Positions 7,822 through 15,465 of a DNA stretch of 50,886 nt are shown piece after piece. Position 1 is the first letter of the stretch; each line of letters starts with the position of its first letter. This stretch comes from an uncultured Alphaproteobacteria bacterium (lineage in GTDB: Bacteria; Pseudomonadota; Alphaproteobacteria; Rhizobiales; Ancalomicrobiaceae). The stretch spans positions 1 through 50,886 of the forward strand of contig CALBKH010000029.1 of NCBI GenBank assembly GCA_937892955.1, in the 5' to 3' direction. Below the pieces are notes generated by a model. It searched no databases. It was not told where the DNA came from and saw only the letters and a program-made list of their open reading frames with translations. The position numbers and the translations under genes were made by a program.

Positions 7822-8355
7822 GTGTCCACCGACGGCACCCACCGTTTCGCCACCGCCTTCGGACCCGTCGCCGTCGCGTGGACGGCGCGGGGGCTCTCGC
7901 GCGTGCGCCTACTCGAACTGGAGGCCGGGGGTGACACGGTGGGCGAGCGGGCTCTGCCGCCGGTCGCGGCGGAAGCGGTGCGGCTGCTCACGGCCTATTT
8001 CACCGGCGCAGCCGTCGACTTCTCCTCCCTCTTCCTCGACCACACCGGCCTCTCGGCGCTCGACGTCGCGATCTACCGCGAGCTTCGCCGCATACCGCGC
8101 GGCGCCACCGTCACCTACGGCGAACTCGCCGCCCGCGCCGGAGCGCCGGGCGCGGCGCAGGCGGTGGGCGGCGCGATGGCGCGCAATCCGTGGGTCATCG
8201 TCGTGCCGTGCCACCGGGTTCTGGCGGCTGGCGGGGCACTCGGCGGCTTCTCGGCGCCGGGCGGCGTGCGCACCAAGCGCAAGCTGCTCAGGATGGAAGG
8301 CGTCGACCTCGACGGCGGCGCGCCGATGTTGCCGGGGCTCCTCCCCGAGGAGTGA
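7822..8355 (+). CDS. ogt: Methylated-DNA--[protein]-cysteine S-methyltransferase (Ogt/MGMT)
   Basis: A 177-residue suicide repair protein that removes alkyl groups from O6-alkylguanine. The active-site block VVPCHRVLAAGG places the acceptor at Cys130. The helix-turn-helix DNA-binding region IPRGATVTYGELAARAGAP precedes it at about residues 91-110. The start is GTG at 7822; no ATG in frame gives a full N-terminal domain. The length is normal for Ogt without an Ada regulatory domain. It stands alone between two nitrogen-fixation units, and the NifA site for fixA begins 18 bases after its stop, so it is probably transcribed separately. Confidence 0.92.
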   Translation: MSTDGTHRFATAFGPVAVAWTARGLSRVRLLELEAGGDTVGERALPPVAAEAVRLLTAYFTGAAVDFSSLFLDHTGLSALDVAIYRELRRIPRGATVTYGELAARAGAPGAAQAVGGAMARNPWVIVVPCHRVLAAGGALGGFSAPGGVRTKRKLLRMEGVDLDGGAPMLPGLLPEE

Positions 8356-8372
8356 GCGGCCGCGAACAGCGC

Positions 8373-8388
8373 TGTCGGCTTTCCGACA
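8373..8388 (+). promoter_or_regulatory. NifA upstream activator site for fixABC
   Basis: TGTCGGCTTTCCGACA is an exact TGT-N10-ACA. It lies 86 bases before the -24 element at 8475, a standard spacing for looping contact between NifA and RpoN polymerase. The inner bases are themselves palindromic, as in the site at 2078. Confidence 0.88.
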
Positions 8389-8474
8389 CGCCCGACACGA
8401 ATGTCTCGCCCGGCGCAGCGGCGACGATTCTTCGCAAAATCGTCAACCATCTGACTTTTCGTCGGAATTCCGCT

Positions 8475-8489
8475 TGGCACGGCCCGTGC
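8475..8489 (+). promoter_or_regulatory. Sigma-54 (-24/-12) promoter of fixABC
   Basis: TGGCAC, five bases, GTGC: GG and GC are separated by ten bases and the -24 half is perfect, with one deviation (G for T) in the -12 half. It lies 61 bases before the fixA ATG and downstream of the NifA site at 8373-8388. Confidence 0.87.
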
Positions 8490-8549
8490 TCAAGGACATC
8501 CGAGGCCGGCTGCGATCCAGACCGGCGTGGATTTCCGAGGAGGGGCGAC

Positions 8550-9401
8550 ATGCACATCGTCGTCTGCATCAAGCAGGTTCCGGATAGCGCGCAGATCCGC
8601 GTGCACCCCGTGACCAACACGATCATGCGTCAGGGCGTACCGACCATCATCAACCCCTACGACCTCTTCGCGCTCGAAGAGGCGCTGCGCCTGCGCGACA
8701 CCCACGGCGGCGAGGTCACGGTGCTGACCATGGGCCCGCCGATGGCCGAGGACTCCTTGCGCAAGGCGCTGACCTACGGCGCCGATCGCGCGGTGCTGCT
8801 CACCGATCGCTTCTTCGCCGGTTCCGACACGCTCGCCACATCTTACGCGCTCGCCGCGGCGATCGCGAAGATCGGTGAGGTCTTCGGCGAGCCGGAGATC
8901 GTCTTCACCGGCAAGCAGACCATCGACGGCGACACCGCCCAGGTCGGCCCCGGCATCGCCAAGCGGCAGAACCTGTTGCAGCTGACCTACGTCTCGAAGA
9001 TCCGCGAATTGAAGCTCGACGCCGGCAAGATCACCGTCGAGCGGCGCGCCGAGGGCGGCATCCAGGTGCTGGAGACCAGGCTGCCGGTGCTGATCACCAT
9101 GCTCGAGGGGACGAACGACATGCGCCGCGGTTCGATGGCCGACGCGTTGCGCGCCGCCCGCGCCGAGGTCGTCACCTGGTCGGCCAAGGACGCCGGTATC
9201 GAGGACATCCTGAAGTGCGGCCTGCGCGGCTCGCCGACGGTGGTCAAGCGCGTCTTCGCGCCTTCGCCGCGCGCCGAGAAGGCCGAGCAGATCGAACTGC
9301 AGCCGGCGGCGATCGACACCGCCGACGCGCTCATCGCCGAGATCTTCGGCCGCCTGCCGGCGCTCGAGACCGAACTCGTCGAACTCCACGAAACGCTCTG
9401 A
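8550..9401 (+). CDS. fixA: FixA, electron-transfer flavoprotein beta subunit
   Basis: A 283-residue ETF-beta-type protein (MHIVVCIKQVPDSAQIRV at the start; FTGKQTIDGDTAQVGP near residue 125). Together with FixB it forms the flavin module that bifurcates electrons from NADH to quinone (through FixCX) and to ferredoxin or flavodoxin for nitrogenase. The ATG at 8550 has GAGGAGGGG just upstream; the open frame reaches back to 8190 inside ogt, which is rejected. It is the first gene after the NifA/sigma-54 promoter, with 15 bases to fixB. Confidence 0.96.
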   Translation: MHIVVCIKQVPDSAQIRVHPVTNTIMRQGVPTIINPYDLFALEEALRLRDTHGGEVTVLTMGPPMAEDSLRKALTYGADRAVLLTDRFFAGSDTLATSYALAAAIAKIGEVFGEPEIVFTGKQTIDGDTAQVGPGIAKRQNLLQLTYVSKIRELKLDAGKITVERRAEGGIQVLETRLPVLITMLEGTNDMRRGSMADALRAARAEVVTWSAKDAGIEDILKCGLRGSPTVVKRVFAPSPRAEKAEQIELQPAAIDTADALIAEIFGRLPALETELVELHETL

Positions 9402-9416
9402 GGACGGGAGGCCCCC

Positions 9417-10520
9417 ATGTCGACTGCACCTGCCGCTCCCGCCGCCGGCGGCCGCGCCGGAATGAAGAAGGAGCTTTCCGAACACTTCAAGGCCTACAAG
9501 GGTGTCTGGGTGTTCATGGAGATCGAACGCGGCGTCGTTCATCCGGTGTCGTTCGAGCTGCTCGGGGAAGGCCGTAAGCTGGCCGACCAGCTCGGCGTCG
9601 AACTCGCCGGCGTCGTCCTCGGCCCGGCCGGCGACGGGACCAACCACGCCATCGCCGAGACCTTCGCCTACGGCGCGGACCTCGTCTATCTGATGGAGGA
9701 TCCCCTCCTCGCCGACTATCGCAACGAGCCCTTCTCCAAGGGCCTCACCGATCTCGTGAACACCTACAAGCCGGAGATCCTGCTTCTCGGCGCCACCACC
9801 CTCGGCCGCGATCTCGCCGGCTCGGTGGCGACGACGTTGCTCACCGGCCTCACCGCCGACTGCACCGAACTCGCCGTCGACGCCGACAAGTCGCTCGCCG
9901 CGACCCGTCCGACCTTCGGCGGCTCGCTGCTCTGCACCATCTACACGCTGAACTTCCGGCCGCAGATGGCGACGGTGCGCCCGCGCGTCATGTCGATGCC
10001 GGCGAGGCAGGACAAGCCGATCGGCAAGATCGTGTCCCATCCGCTGAACATGGCGGAAGAGGACATTGTCACCAAGATCCTGGAGTTCGTCGCCGATCGC
10101 CAGACCGGCAAGGTGAACCTCGCCTATGCCGACATCGTCGTCGCCGGCGGCCTCGGTCTCGGCGCGGTCGAGAACATGCAGCTGGTGAAGAACCTCGCCG
10201 CCGCGCTCGGGGCGGAATACGGCTGCTCGCGGCCGATCGTCCAGAAGGGCTGGATGCCGGCCGAGCGCCAGATCGGCCAGACCGGCAAGACCATCCGGCC
10301 GAAGCTCTACATCGCCGCCGGCATCTCCGGCGCGATCCAGCACCGGGTGGGCGTCGAGGGCGCGGATCTCATCGTCGCCGTCAACACCGACAGGAACGCG
10401 CCGATCTTCGATTTCGCCCATGTCGGGCTCGTCACCGACGCGATCCGCTTCCTGCCCGCCCTCACCGAGGCCTTCACTCGCCGCCTCTCGCCCCACAACC
10501 GCGACCGGCTCGCCGGCTGA
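9417..10520 (+). CDS. fixB: FixB, electron-transfer flavoprotein alpha subunit
   Basis: A 367-residue ETF-alpha protein. The FAD-binding C-terminal domain shows VAGGLGLG, the GQTGKTIRPKLYIAAGISGAIQH block and VAVNTDRNAPIFDFAHVG. The N-terminal about 45 residues (Ala/Gly-rich, then KKELSEHFKAYKGVWVFME) are the extension typical of the FixB branch. It is the partner of FixA in the bifurcating FixABCX complex at the membrane. It is tightly spaced with fixA (15 bases) and fixC (21 bases). Confidence 0.96.
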   Translation: MSTAPAAPAAGGRAGMKKELSEHFKAYKGVWVFMEIERGVVHPVSFELLGEGRKLADQLGVELAGVVLGPAGDGTNHAIAETFAYGADLVYLMEDPLLADYRNEPFSKGLTDLVNTYKPEILLLGATTLGRDLAGSVATTLLTGLTADCTELAVDADKSLAATRPTFGGSLLCTIYTLNFRPQMATVRPRVMSMPARQDKPIGKIVSHPLNMAEEDIVTKILEFVADRQTGKVNLAYADIVVAGGLGLGAVENMQLVKNLAAALGAEYGCSRPIVQKGWMPAERQIGQTGKTIRPKLYIAAGISGAIQHRVGVEGADLIVAVNTDRNAPIFDFAHVGLVTDAIRFLPALTEAFTRRLSPHNRDRLAG

Positions 10521-10541
10521 CGCTATCCGAGGAGATCGACC

Positions 10542-11849
10542 ATGATCGACGAGCGGTTCGACGCCATCGTGATCGGTGCGGGCATGGCCGGCAACGCCGC
10601 CGCCTACACCATGGCCTCGCGCGGCCTGAAGGTGCTGCAACTGGAGCGCGGCGAGTATGCCGGCTCGAAGAACGTGCAAGGGGCGATCATGTACGCCTCG
10701 ATGCTCGAGAAGATCATCCCCGACTTCCGCGAGGATGCGCCGCTCGAGCGCCACATCATCGAACAGCGCTTCTGGATCATGGACGATCGCGGCCACACCG
10801 CGATGCAGTACCGCTCCGACGACTTCAACGAGGACAAGCCGAACCGCTACACCATCGTGCGCGCGCAGTTCGACAAGTGGTTCTCGCGCAAGTGCCGCGA
10901 GGTCGGCGTCACGCTGCTGACCGAGACGACGGTCACCGATCTTCTGGTCGACAGCGCCGGCAAGGTGTTGGGGGTGAAGACCGACCGCAAGGGCGGCGTC
11001 ATCCAGGCCGACGTGGTCGTGCTGGCCGAGGGCGTCAACGGCCTGCTCGGCACCCGCGCCGGCCTGCGCGAACCGCCGAAGCCGGAGAGCGTGGCGCTCG
11101 CCGTGAAGGAGATGCACTTCCTGCCGGCCGAGACCATCGAGAGCCGGTTCAACCTCAAGGGTGACGAAGGCTGCGTCATCGAGATGGTCGGCACCTTCTC
11201 CAAGGGCATGACCGGCCTCGGCTTCCTCTATACCAACCGCGAGAGCATCTCGGTCGGCCTCGGCTGCCTCGTCTCCGACTTCGCCGAGACCGGCATCAGC
11301 CCCTACGACATGCTCGAGGAGTTCAAGAACCATCCCTCGATCGCGCCGCTCATCGCCGGCTCCGAGTGCAAGGAATATGCGGCGCACATGATCCCGGAGG
11401 GCGGCTTCAAGGAGATCCCGCAGCTCTACGGCGACGGCTGGGTGGTGGTCGGCGACGCCGCCCACTTCAACAACGCCGTCCATCGCGAGGGCTCCAACCT
11501 CGCCATGACCTCGGGCCGCCTCGCCGGCGAAGCGATCCATCGCCTCAAGGCCGGTCGCGACGCCATGACCAAGGACAACCTGAAGCTCTACAAGGACCTC
11601 CTCGACGAGTCCTTCTTGATGAAGGATCTCAAGAAATACAAGGACATCCCCGGGTTGTTCCACACCAACTCGAAGAACTTCTTCATGTCCTATCCGCAGC
11701 TGATCAGCCAGGCGGCGCAGACCTATCTGCGCGTCGACGGCACGCCGAAGCTGGAGAAGGAGAAGTCGACGATGCGCGCCTTCATCGCCAAGCGCTCGCG
11801 CCTCGGCCTGATCTCCGACGCGGTGAAGCTCGCCTTCGCCTGGCGGTGA
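10542..11849 (+). CDS. fixC: FixC, flavoprotein-quinone oxidoreductase
   Basis: A 435-residue flavoprotein related to ETF-quinone oxidoreductase. The N-terminal dinucleotide fold AIVIGAGMAGNAAAYT (residues 9-24) binds FAD. The block VVVGDAAHFNNAVHREGSNLAMTSGRLAGEA sits near residue 300. FixC passes the high-potential electron to quinone while FixX carries an Fe-S cluster. The ATG at 10542 follows GAGGAG. Oddly, fixX does not follow directly; 622 bases dominated by repeats separate them. Confidence 0.96.
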   Translation: MIDERFDAIVIGAGMAGNAAAYTMASRGLKVLQLERGEYAGSKNVQGAIMYASMLEKIIPDFREDAPLERHIIEQRFWIMDDRGHTAMQYRSDDFNEDKPNRYTIVRAQFDKWFSRKCREVGVTLLTETTVTDLLVDSAGKVLGVKTDRKGGVIQADVVVLAEGVNGLLGTRAGLREPPKPESVALAVKEMHFLPAETIESRFNLKGDEGCVIEMVGTFSKGMTGLGFLYTNRESISVGLGCLVSDFAETGISPYDMLEEFKNHPSIAPLIAGSECKEYAAHMIPEGGFKEIPQLYGDGWVVVGDAAHFNNAVHREGSNLAMTSGRLAGEAIHRLKAGRDAMTKDNLKLYKDLLDESFLMKDLKKYKDIPGLFHTNSKNFFMSYPQLISQAAQTYLRVDGTPKLEKEKSTMRAFIAKRSRLGLISDAVKLAFAWR

Positions 11850-11907
11850 GGATGGGGCGGGCGGACCGGCCGCCCCTCGCACGGCTCCGCACACCGGCCT
11901 TTCGCCG

Positions 11908-12075
11908 GCCCCCTCTTCCTTCTCCCCTCGCGGGAGAAGGTGCCCCGCAAGGGCGGATGAGGGGGCGCCGCGAAGCGGCAACCGGATCGAGACGGCGAAC
12001 GCCGAGCGTCGGGGAGAGGCCCAGACCCCACATCCGGCCTTCGGCCACCTTCTCCCGCAAGGGGAGAAGGGAAAG
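11908..12075. repeat. Inverted pair of RIME-like repeats between fixC and fixX
   Basis: Units at about 11908-11970 (hairpin CTTCTCCC...GGGAGAAGG, then GGGCGGATGAGGGGG) and 12027-12075 (ACATCCGGCC..., then CTTCTCCCGCAAGGGGAGAAGG) are inverted copies of each other. They belong to the family seen at 3598-3790. Confidence 0.75.
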
Positions 12076-12156
12076 CCGGGCAGGGGAATCGCATTTGGGA
12101 TGGGGGGCGGCTGCCGACACGGCGTCCGTTCGCTCGACCGGCGGCGCCCGGTGCGT

Positions 12157-12275
12157 TCCCTCCCCCCTGGAGGGGGAGGGACAGGGAGGGGGGGGCAGGG
12201 CGCCCCCTCGAATTCGGAGTTCGAAGCAACCTCGGAGCCCCCCTCTCTGTCTCTCCCCCTCCGAGGAGGAGAGGA
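12157..12275. repeat. Inverted pair of a second repeat family between fixC and fixX
   Basis: Units at about 12157-12200 (CCCTCCCCCCTGGAGGGGG core) and 12238-12275 (CCCTCTCTGTCTCTCCCCCT core) are inverted copies. The same pair recurs between boxB and boxA (15209-15250 and 15327-15355). With the pair before it, this fills most of the 11850-12471 gap, which has no credible gene. Confidence 0.75.
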
Positions 12276-12356
12276 CGACAAAGGCCGGGCTCGTCCAATT
12301 CCGCGCTCACCGCCAAATGCGATTGCCCTGGAAAGACGGGGCGGCTCGAGAGCAAC

Positions 12357-12372
12357 CGGCACGGAACTCGCA
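12357..12372 (+). promoter_or_regulatory. Weak sigma-54-like element ahead of fixX
   Basis: CGGCACGGAACTCGCA keeps the GG-N10-GC core (GG 12358-12359, GC 12370-12371) but departs from consensus at the first base and in the -12 half. It is about 100 bases before the fixX start. I see no clear TGT-N10-ACA site upstream, so it may be chance or may restore NifA control to a displaced fixX. Confidence 0.35.
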
Positions 12373-12471
12373 TGAGAGACGATGGACCGGGCCTCCCGGT
12401 CCGAAACCCGACAATCCCTGCGGCTCCCGTGTCGGACACCGGACCCGCGCCCGGCATCGGAGGACGGAACC

Positions 12472-12768
12472 ATGACGGTCGCCATCGAGACCCGCGTCGA
12501 GGACAAGCTCTACCAGAACCGCTATCTGGTCGACGCCGGCCGCCCCCACATCCGGGTGCTGCCACACGACAAACCGAGCCCGCGGCTCCTGTCGCTCACC
12601 CGGGTGTGCCCGGCCAAGTGCTACGAGGAGAACGACAAGGGCCAGGTCGAGATCACCCCCGACGGCTGCATGGAATGCGGCACCTGCCGGGTGCTGTGCG
12701 AAGCCTCGGGCGAGATCGAGTGGAACTATCCGCGCGGCGGCTACGGCGTGCTGTTCAAGTTCGGCTGA
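12472..12768 (+). CDS. fixX: FixX, ferredoxin-like partner of FixC
   Basis: A 98-residue ferredoxin-like protein. The Fe-S ligands are in RVCPAKCYEE and CMECGTCRVLCEASGEIEW, followed by the conserved C-terminal YPRGGYGVLFKFG of FixX. It completes the FixABCX electron-bifurcating complex. The ATG at 12472 has GGAGGA at 12459-12464; an upstream in-frame ATG at 12382 would add a 30-residue tail not seen in the family. It is convergent with the minus-strand dehydrogenase gene (63 bases between stops). Confidence 0.95.
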   Translation: MTVAIETRVEDKLYQNRYLVDAGRPHIRVLPHDKPSPRLLSLTRVCPAKCYEENDKGQVEITPDGCMECGTCRVLCEASGEIEWNYPRGGYGVLFKFG

Positions 12769-12831
12769 GGCGGCCCCGATCGCTCGGCTCTTCGGACGGC
12801 CGGTGGGCCGTCCGGATCTCTCGGTCTTCGA

Positions 12832-13851
12832 TCAGGTCAGATCGACCAGGATCTTGCCGACGTGGGCGTCGGCCTTCATCCGTGCGAAGGCGGCCGGCGC
12901 TTCGGCGAGAGGGAAGCGGCTGTCGATCATCGGATCGATGCCGTCGACGGTGATGGCGCGCAGCATCGCCTCGAAGGCCTCGCGGTCGCCGCAGGTGATG
13001 CCCTGCAGGCGGACCTGCCGCATCACCGCCAGCGACAGATTGAAGGTGGCGAAGTTGCCGCCGAGGACGCCGATCAGCGCCACCGTGCCGCCGGGGCGGA
13101 CGCAGCGGATCGACTGGTCGAGCGTCGAGGCGCCGCCGATGTCGACGACGAGATCGATACGGCCGCCGGGGAGATCGCGCACCGCGTTCGCCCATTTCGG
13201 CTCGGTGCGATAGTTGAGCACCTCGCTCGCCCCGAGCCGGCGCATCACCGCGGCGCGTTCCGCCGACGAGGTGAGCCCGAAGACCCGGGCGCCGGCCGCC
13301 ACCGCGAACTGCAACGCGAAGAGGGCGACTCCGCCGGTGCCCTGGATCAGCACGGTGTCGCCGGGACGCACCCGGCCGAGATCGACGATCGCCGACCAGC
13401 CGGTGAGCGCGGCGCAGGGCAGGGTCGCGGCGGTCGCCGTGTCGACCGTGTCGGGCAGCTTCACCACGGCTTCGGCCGAGACGATCATCCGCTCGGCGAG
13501 CGTGCCGTCGCCCCCGGGGCCGCCGAGTGCCGTGGCGAGTTTCTCCGTCGTCGGTTCGCCCGAGATCCAACCGGTGAAGAAGTGGAGGACAACCCGATCG
13601 CCCGGGACGACGCGGGTGACGCCCGGTCCGATCGCCTCGACCACCCCGGCACCGTCAGAGCAGGGGATCACCGGCAATTTCTGTTTCGGGTTGTAGGCGC
13701 CTTCGACGAGCAACAGATCGCGTCGGTTGAGGCTCGCCATCTCCAGCCGCAGCCGCACCTCGCCCGGCCCCGGTTCACCGATCTCGCGGGTCTCGATCCG
13801 CAGATTGTCGAGGCCGAAGGCGGGACATTCGAGGACACGGGTGGTCGGCAT
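12832..13851 (-). CDS. MDR-family quinone oxidoreductase/alcohol dehydrogenase
   Basis: A 339-residue medium-chain dehydrogenase/reductase. The N-terminal GroES-like domain reads NRRDLLLVEGAYNPKQKLP and PCSDGAGVVEAIGPGV. The NAD(P)H Rossmann fold has LIQGTGGVALFALQFA around residues 165-180. The usual catalytic-zinc Cys after the first helix is replaced by NRRD, so it is probably of the zinc-free quinone-reductase type. The ATG at 13851 follows GGAG; an earlier in-frame ATG at 13890 is possible. It is 67 bases downstream of boxA on the same strand and probably in the box transcript. Its substrate is unknown; it is not the boxZ semialdehyde dehydrogenase, which belongs to a different family. 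Confidence 0.85.
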   Translation of the reverse strand: MPTTRVLECPAFGLDNLRIETREIGEPGPGEVRLRLEMASLNRRDLLLVEGAYNPKQKLPVIPCSDGAGVVEAIGPGVTRVVPGDRVVLHFFTGWISGEPTTEKLATALGGPGGDGTLAERMIVSAEAVVKLPDTVDTATAATLPCAALTGWSAIVDLGRVRPGDTVLIQGTGGVALFALQFAVAAGARVFGLTSSAERAAVMRRLGASEVLNYRTEPKWANAVRDLPGGRIDLVVDIGGASTLDQSIRCVRPGGTVALIGVLGGNFATFNLSLAVMRQVRLQGITCGDREAFEAMLRAITVDGIDPMIDSRFPLAEAPAAFARMKADAHVGKILVDLT

Positions 13852-13918
13852 GGGAGCTCCATTCGGCGCGAGGTCGGGCGATCTCACCACGTCGCGGTGG
13901 GGAGGTCACGCGTCCTGA

Positions 13919-15112
13919 TCAATAGGTCTCGACATGGTAGCGGCCTTCCTCGCGCATGGTCCGCCGCAGCGCGTCCCAGTGCAGGCCGGCGCCACGGCAG
14001 GCATCGGCCAGCGCCTCGTCGACGCCCGCCTCCATGCCCTTGAGGCCGCAGAGATAGAGGTGGGTCTTGCCCGACTTCAGCAGGTCGACCATGGTCGCCG
14101 CCTCGCGTCGCATCAGGTCCTGGACGTAGACCTTCGGCTCGCCCGGCACCCGGCTCCAGGCGAAATGCTTGGCGAGCAGGGCCTCGGGCACCTTCTGCAA
14201 GGGTCCGAAATAGGGCAGCTCCTCCGGCCGACGCGCCCCGAAGAACAGCACCATCCTGCCCGGCGCGCCCGGTTGGGTGCGCCGGCGCCACTCGGTCATG
14301 CCGCGGAACGGGGCCGAGCCGGTGCCGGTGCACACCATGACGATGTTGGCCGACGGGTCGTCCGGCATCAGGAAGGTCGCCCCGAACGGTCCGGTGACGG
14401 CGACCTTGTCGCCCTTCTTCAGATCGCAGACGTAGTTGGAGCAGAGGCCGCCCGGCACCCGCTTCACCGTCAGCGACAGGTTGTTGTGGTTCGGCCGCTC
14501 GCCGTGGCGCGGCGAGGCGATCGAATAGAGGCGGATACGATGCGGCGCATCGTCGGCGCCGGTCCCCGGCGGGATGATGCCGATCGATTGGCCCTCGAGC
14601 ACCGGGAAAGGCGTGTCGCCGAGGTCGAGGATGATGTGGCGGATGTCGGTCTCCGAATCCTCCGACGTCAGCCGGTAGGTGCCGGTGACGGTCGCCATCG
14701 CCGGCTTGGCGCGGTTGTAGAGGTTGACCGAGGGCTTCGACGCCGAGCGCGGCGCCACCGACTTGCCGCCGGCGCCGCCGTGGGCGGCCGCGATGATGGC
14801 GTCGACCTCGTCCTCGATCGCCTCGAAGGCGCCGAGGGAAGCCCCGCCGAGATCGGGCTGCGCCGGCAACTCCTGCCAGCCATGCTGCTCGTCGACCGGC
14901 CACGGTGCGGTGACCATGCGCCAGTTGTCGACCGCGCCGGTGGGGCAGGGGGCGATACAGGCCATGCAGAAATTACAGATGGAGGCGTCCACCACATAGT
15001 TGTCGTCGCCATGGGTGATGGCGTCGATCGGGCACATCTCCTCGCAGGTGTTGCAGCGGATGCAGATCTCGGGGTCGATCAGGTGCTGCTTGACGACGGC
15101 GGGGGCGTTCAT
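13919..15112 (-). CDS. boxA: BoxA, reductase component of benzoyl-CoA 2,3-epoxidase
   Basis: A 397-residue iron-sulfur flavoprotein passing electrons from NADPH to BoxB. Two [4Fe-4S] motifs lie at the N-terminus: C17, C20, C23, C27 and C46, C49, C52, C56. The C-terminal two-thirds is a ferredoxin-NADP reductase fold, with IRLYSIASPRHG for FAD and MVCTGTGSAPFRGM for NADP. It ends in a short aromatic tail (ETY) typical of that fold. The ATG at 15112 begins MNAPAVVKQH; the frame extends upstream into the G/C-rich repeat and is not used. It is separated from boxB by 353 bases containing a repeat pair. Confidence 0.95.
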   Translation of the reverse strand: MNAPAVVKQHLIDPEICIRCNTCEEMCPIDAITHGDDNYVVDASICNFCMACIAPCPTGAVDNWRMVTAPWPVDEQHGWQELPAQPDLGGASLGAFEAIEDEVDAIIAAAHGGAGGKSVAPRSASKPSVNLYNRAKPAMATVTGTYRLTSEDSETDIRHIILDLGDTPFPVLEGQSIGIIPPGTGADDAPHRIRLYSIASPRHGERPNHNNLSLTVKRVPGGLCSNYVCDLKKGDKVAVTGPFGATFLMPDDPSANIVMVCTGTGSAPFRGMTEWRRRTQPGAPGRMVLFFGARRPEELPYFGPLQKVPEALLAKHFAWSRVPGEPKVYVQDLMRREAATMVDLLKSGKTHLYLCGLKGMEAGVDEALADACRGAGLHWDALRRTMREEGRYHVETY

Positions 15113-15208
15113 GAGTGGCTCCGGAGAGGGGCTGCAGTGGTGGGCCGGGTTGGTGGGGCGACGGGACGGGATCAGGGATGCCGGATCGTACCGAGTGGAC
15201 GTCCAGTG

Positions 15209-15355
15209 CCCCCCCCTCTCTGTCTCTCCCCCTCCAGGGGGGAGAGGACGCAGGAGGAGAGGGCGTCCGCATCTCGGGACATCAACACGGAACAGAGCCC
15301 GTGAAGCGCGAGTGGATTGCCCCATCGTCCCCTCCCCCCTGGAGGGAGAGGGGGC
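15209..15355. repeat. Inverted pair of the second repeat family between boxB and boxA
   Basis: Units at about 15209-15250 (CCCTCTCTGTCTCTCCCCCT core) and 15327-15355 (CCCTCCCCCCTGGAGGG core) are inverted relative to each other. They match the pair at 12157-12275. The remaining bases of the 15113-15465 gap show no gene. The pair splits what is otherwise a compact boxCBA operon. Confidence 0.75.
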
Positions 15356-15465
15356 TGGAGCTGGCCGCGAAGAAGACTCTCGCGGTCATGACCCGCTCCC
15401 CGCTCGCTGGAGTGAAACGAAACCACCGATCGCCCGCCTTTCGACGGGCGAACGAACCGGCCTCG

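Noticed and set aside
11900..12300. CRISPR-like repetition between fixC and fixX
   Set aside because: The units are G/C-rich palindromes in inverted pairs of two kinds, not evenly spaced identical repeats, and no cas genes are present.
8490..12506. A 1338-codon open frame on the minus strand opposite fixABC
   Set aside because: It is antisense to three well-recognised fix genes. Its composition (Asp/Arg/Gly-rich, no domain) is what high-GC third positions produce on the opposite strand.
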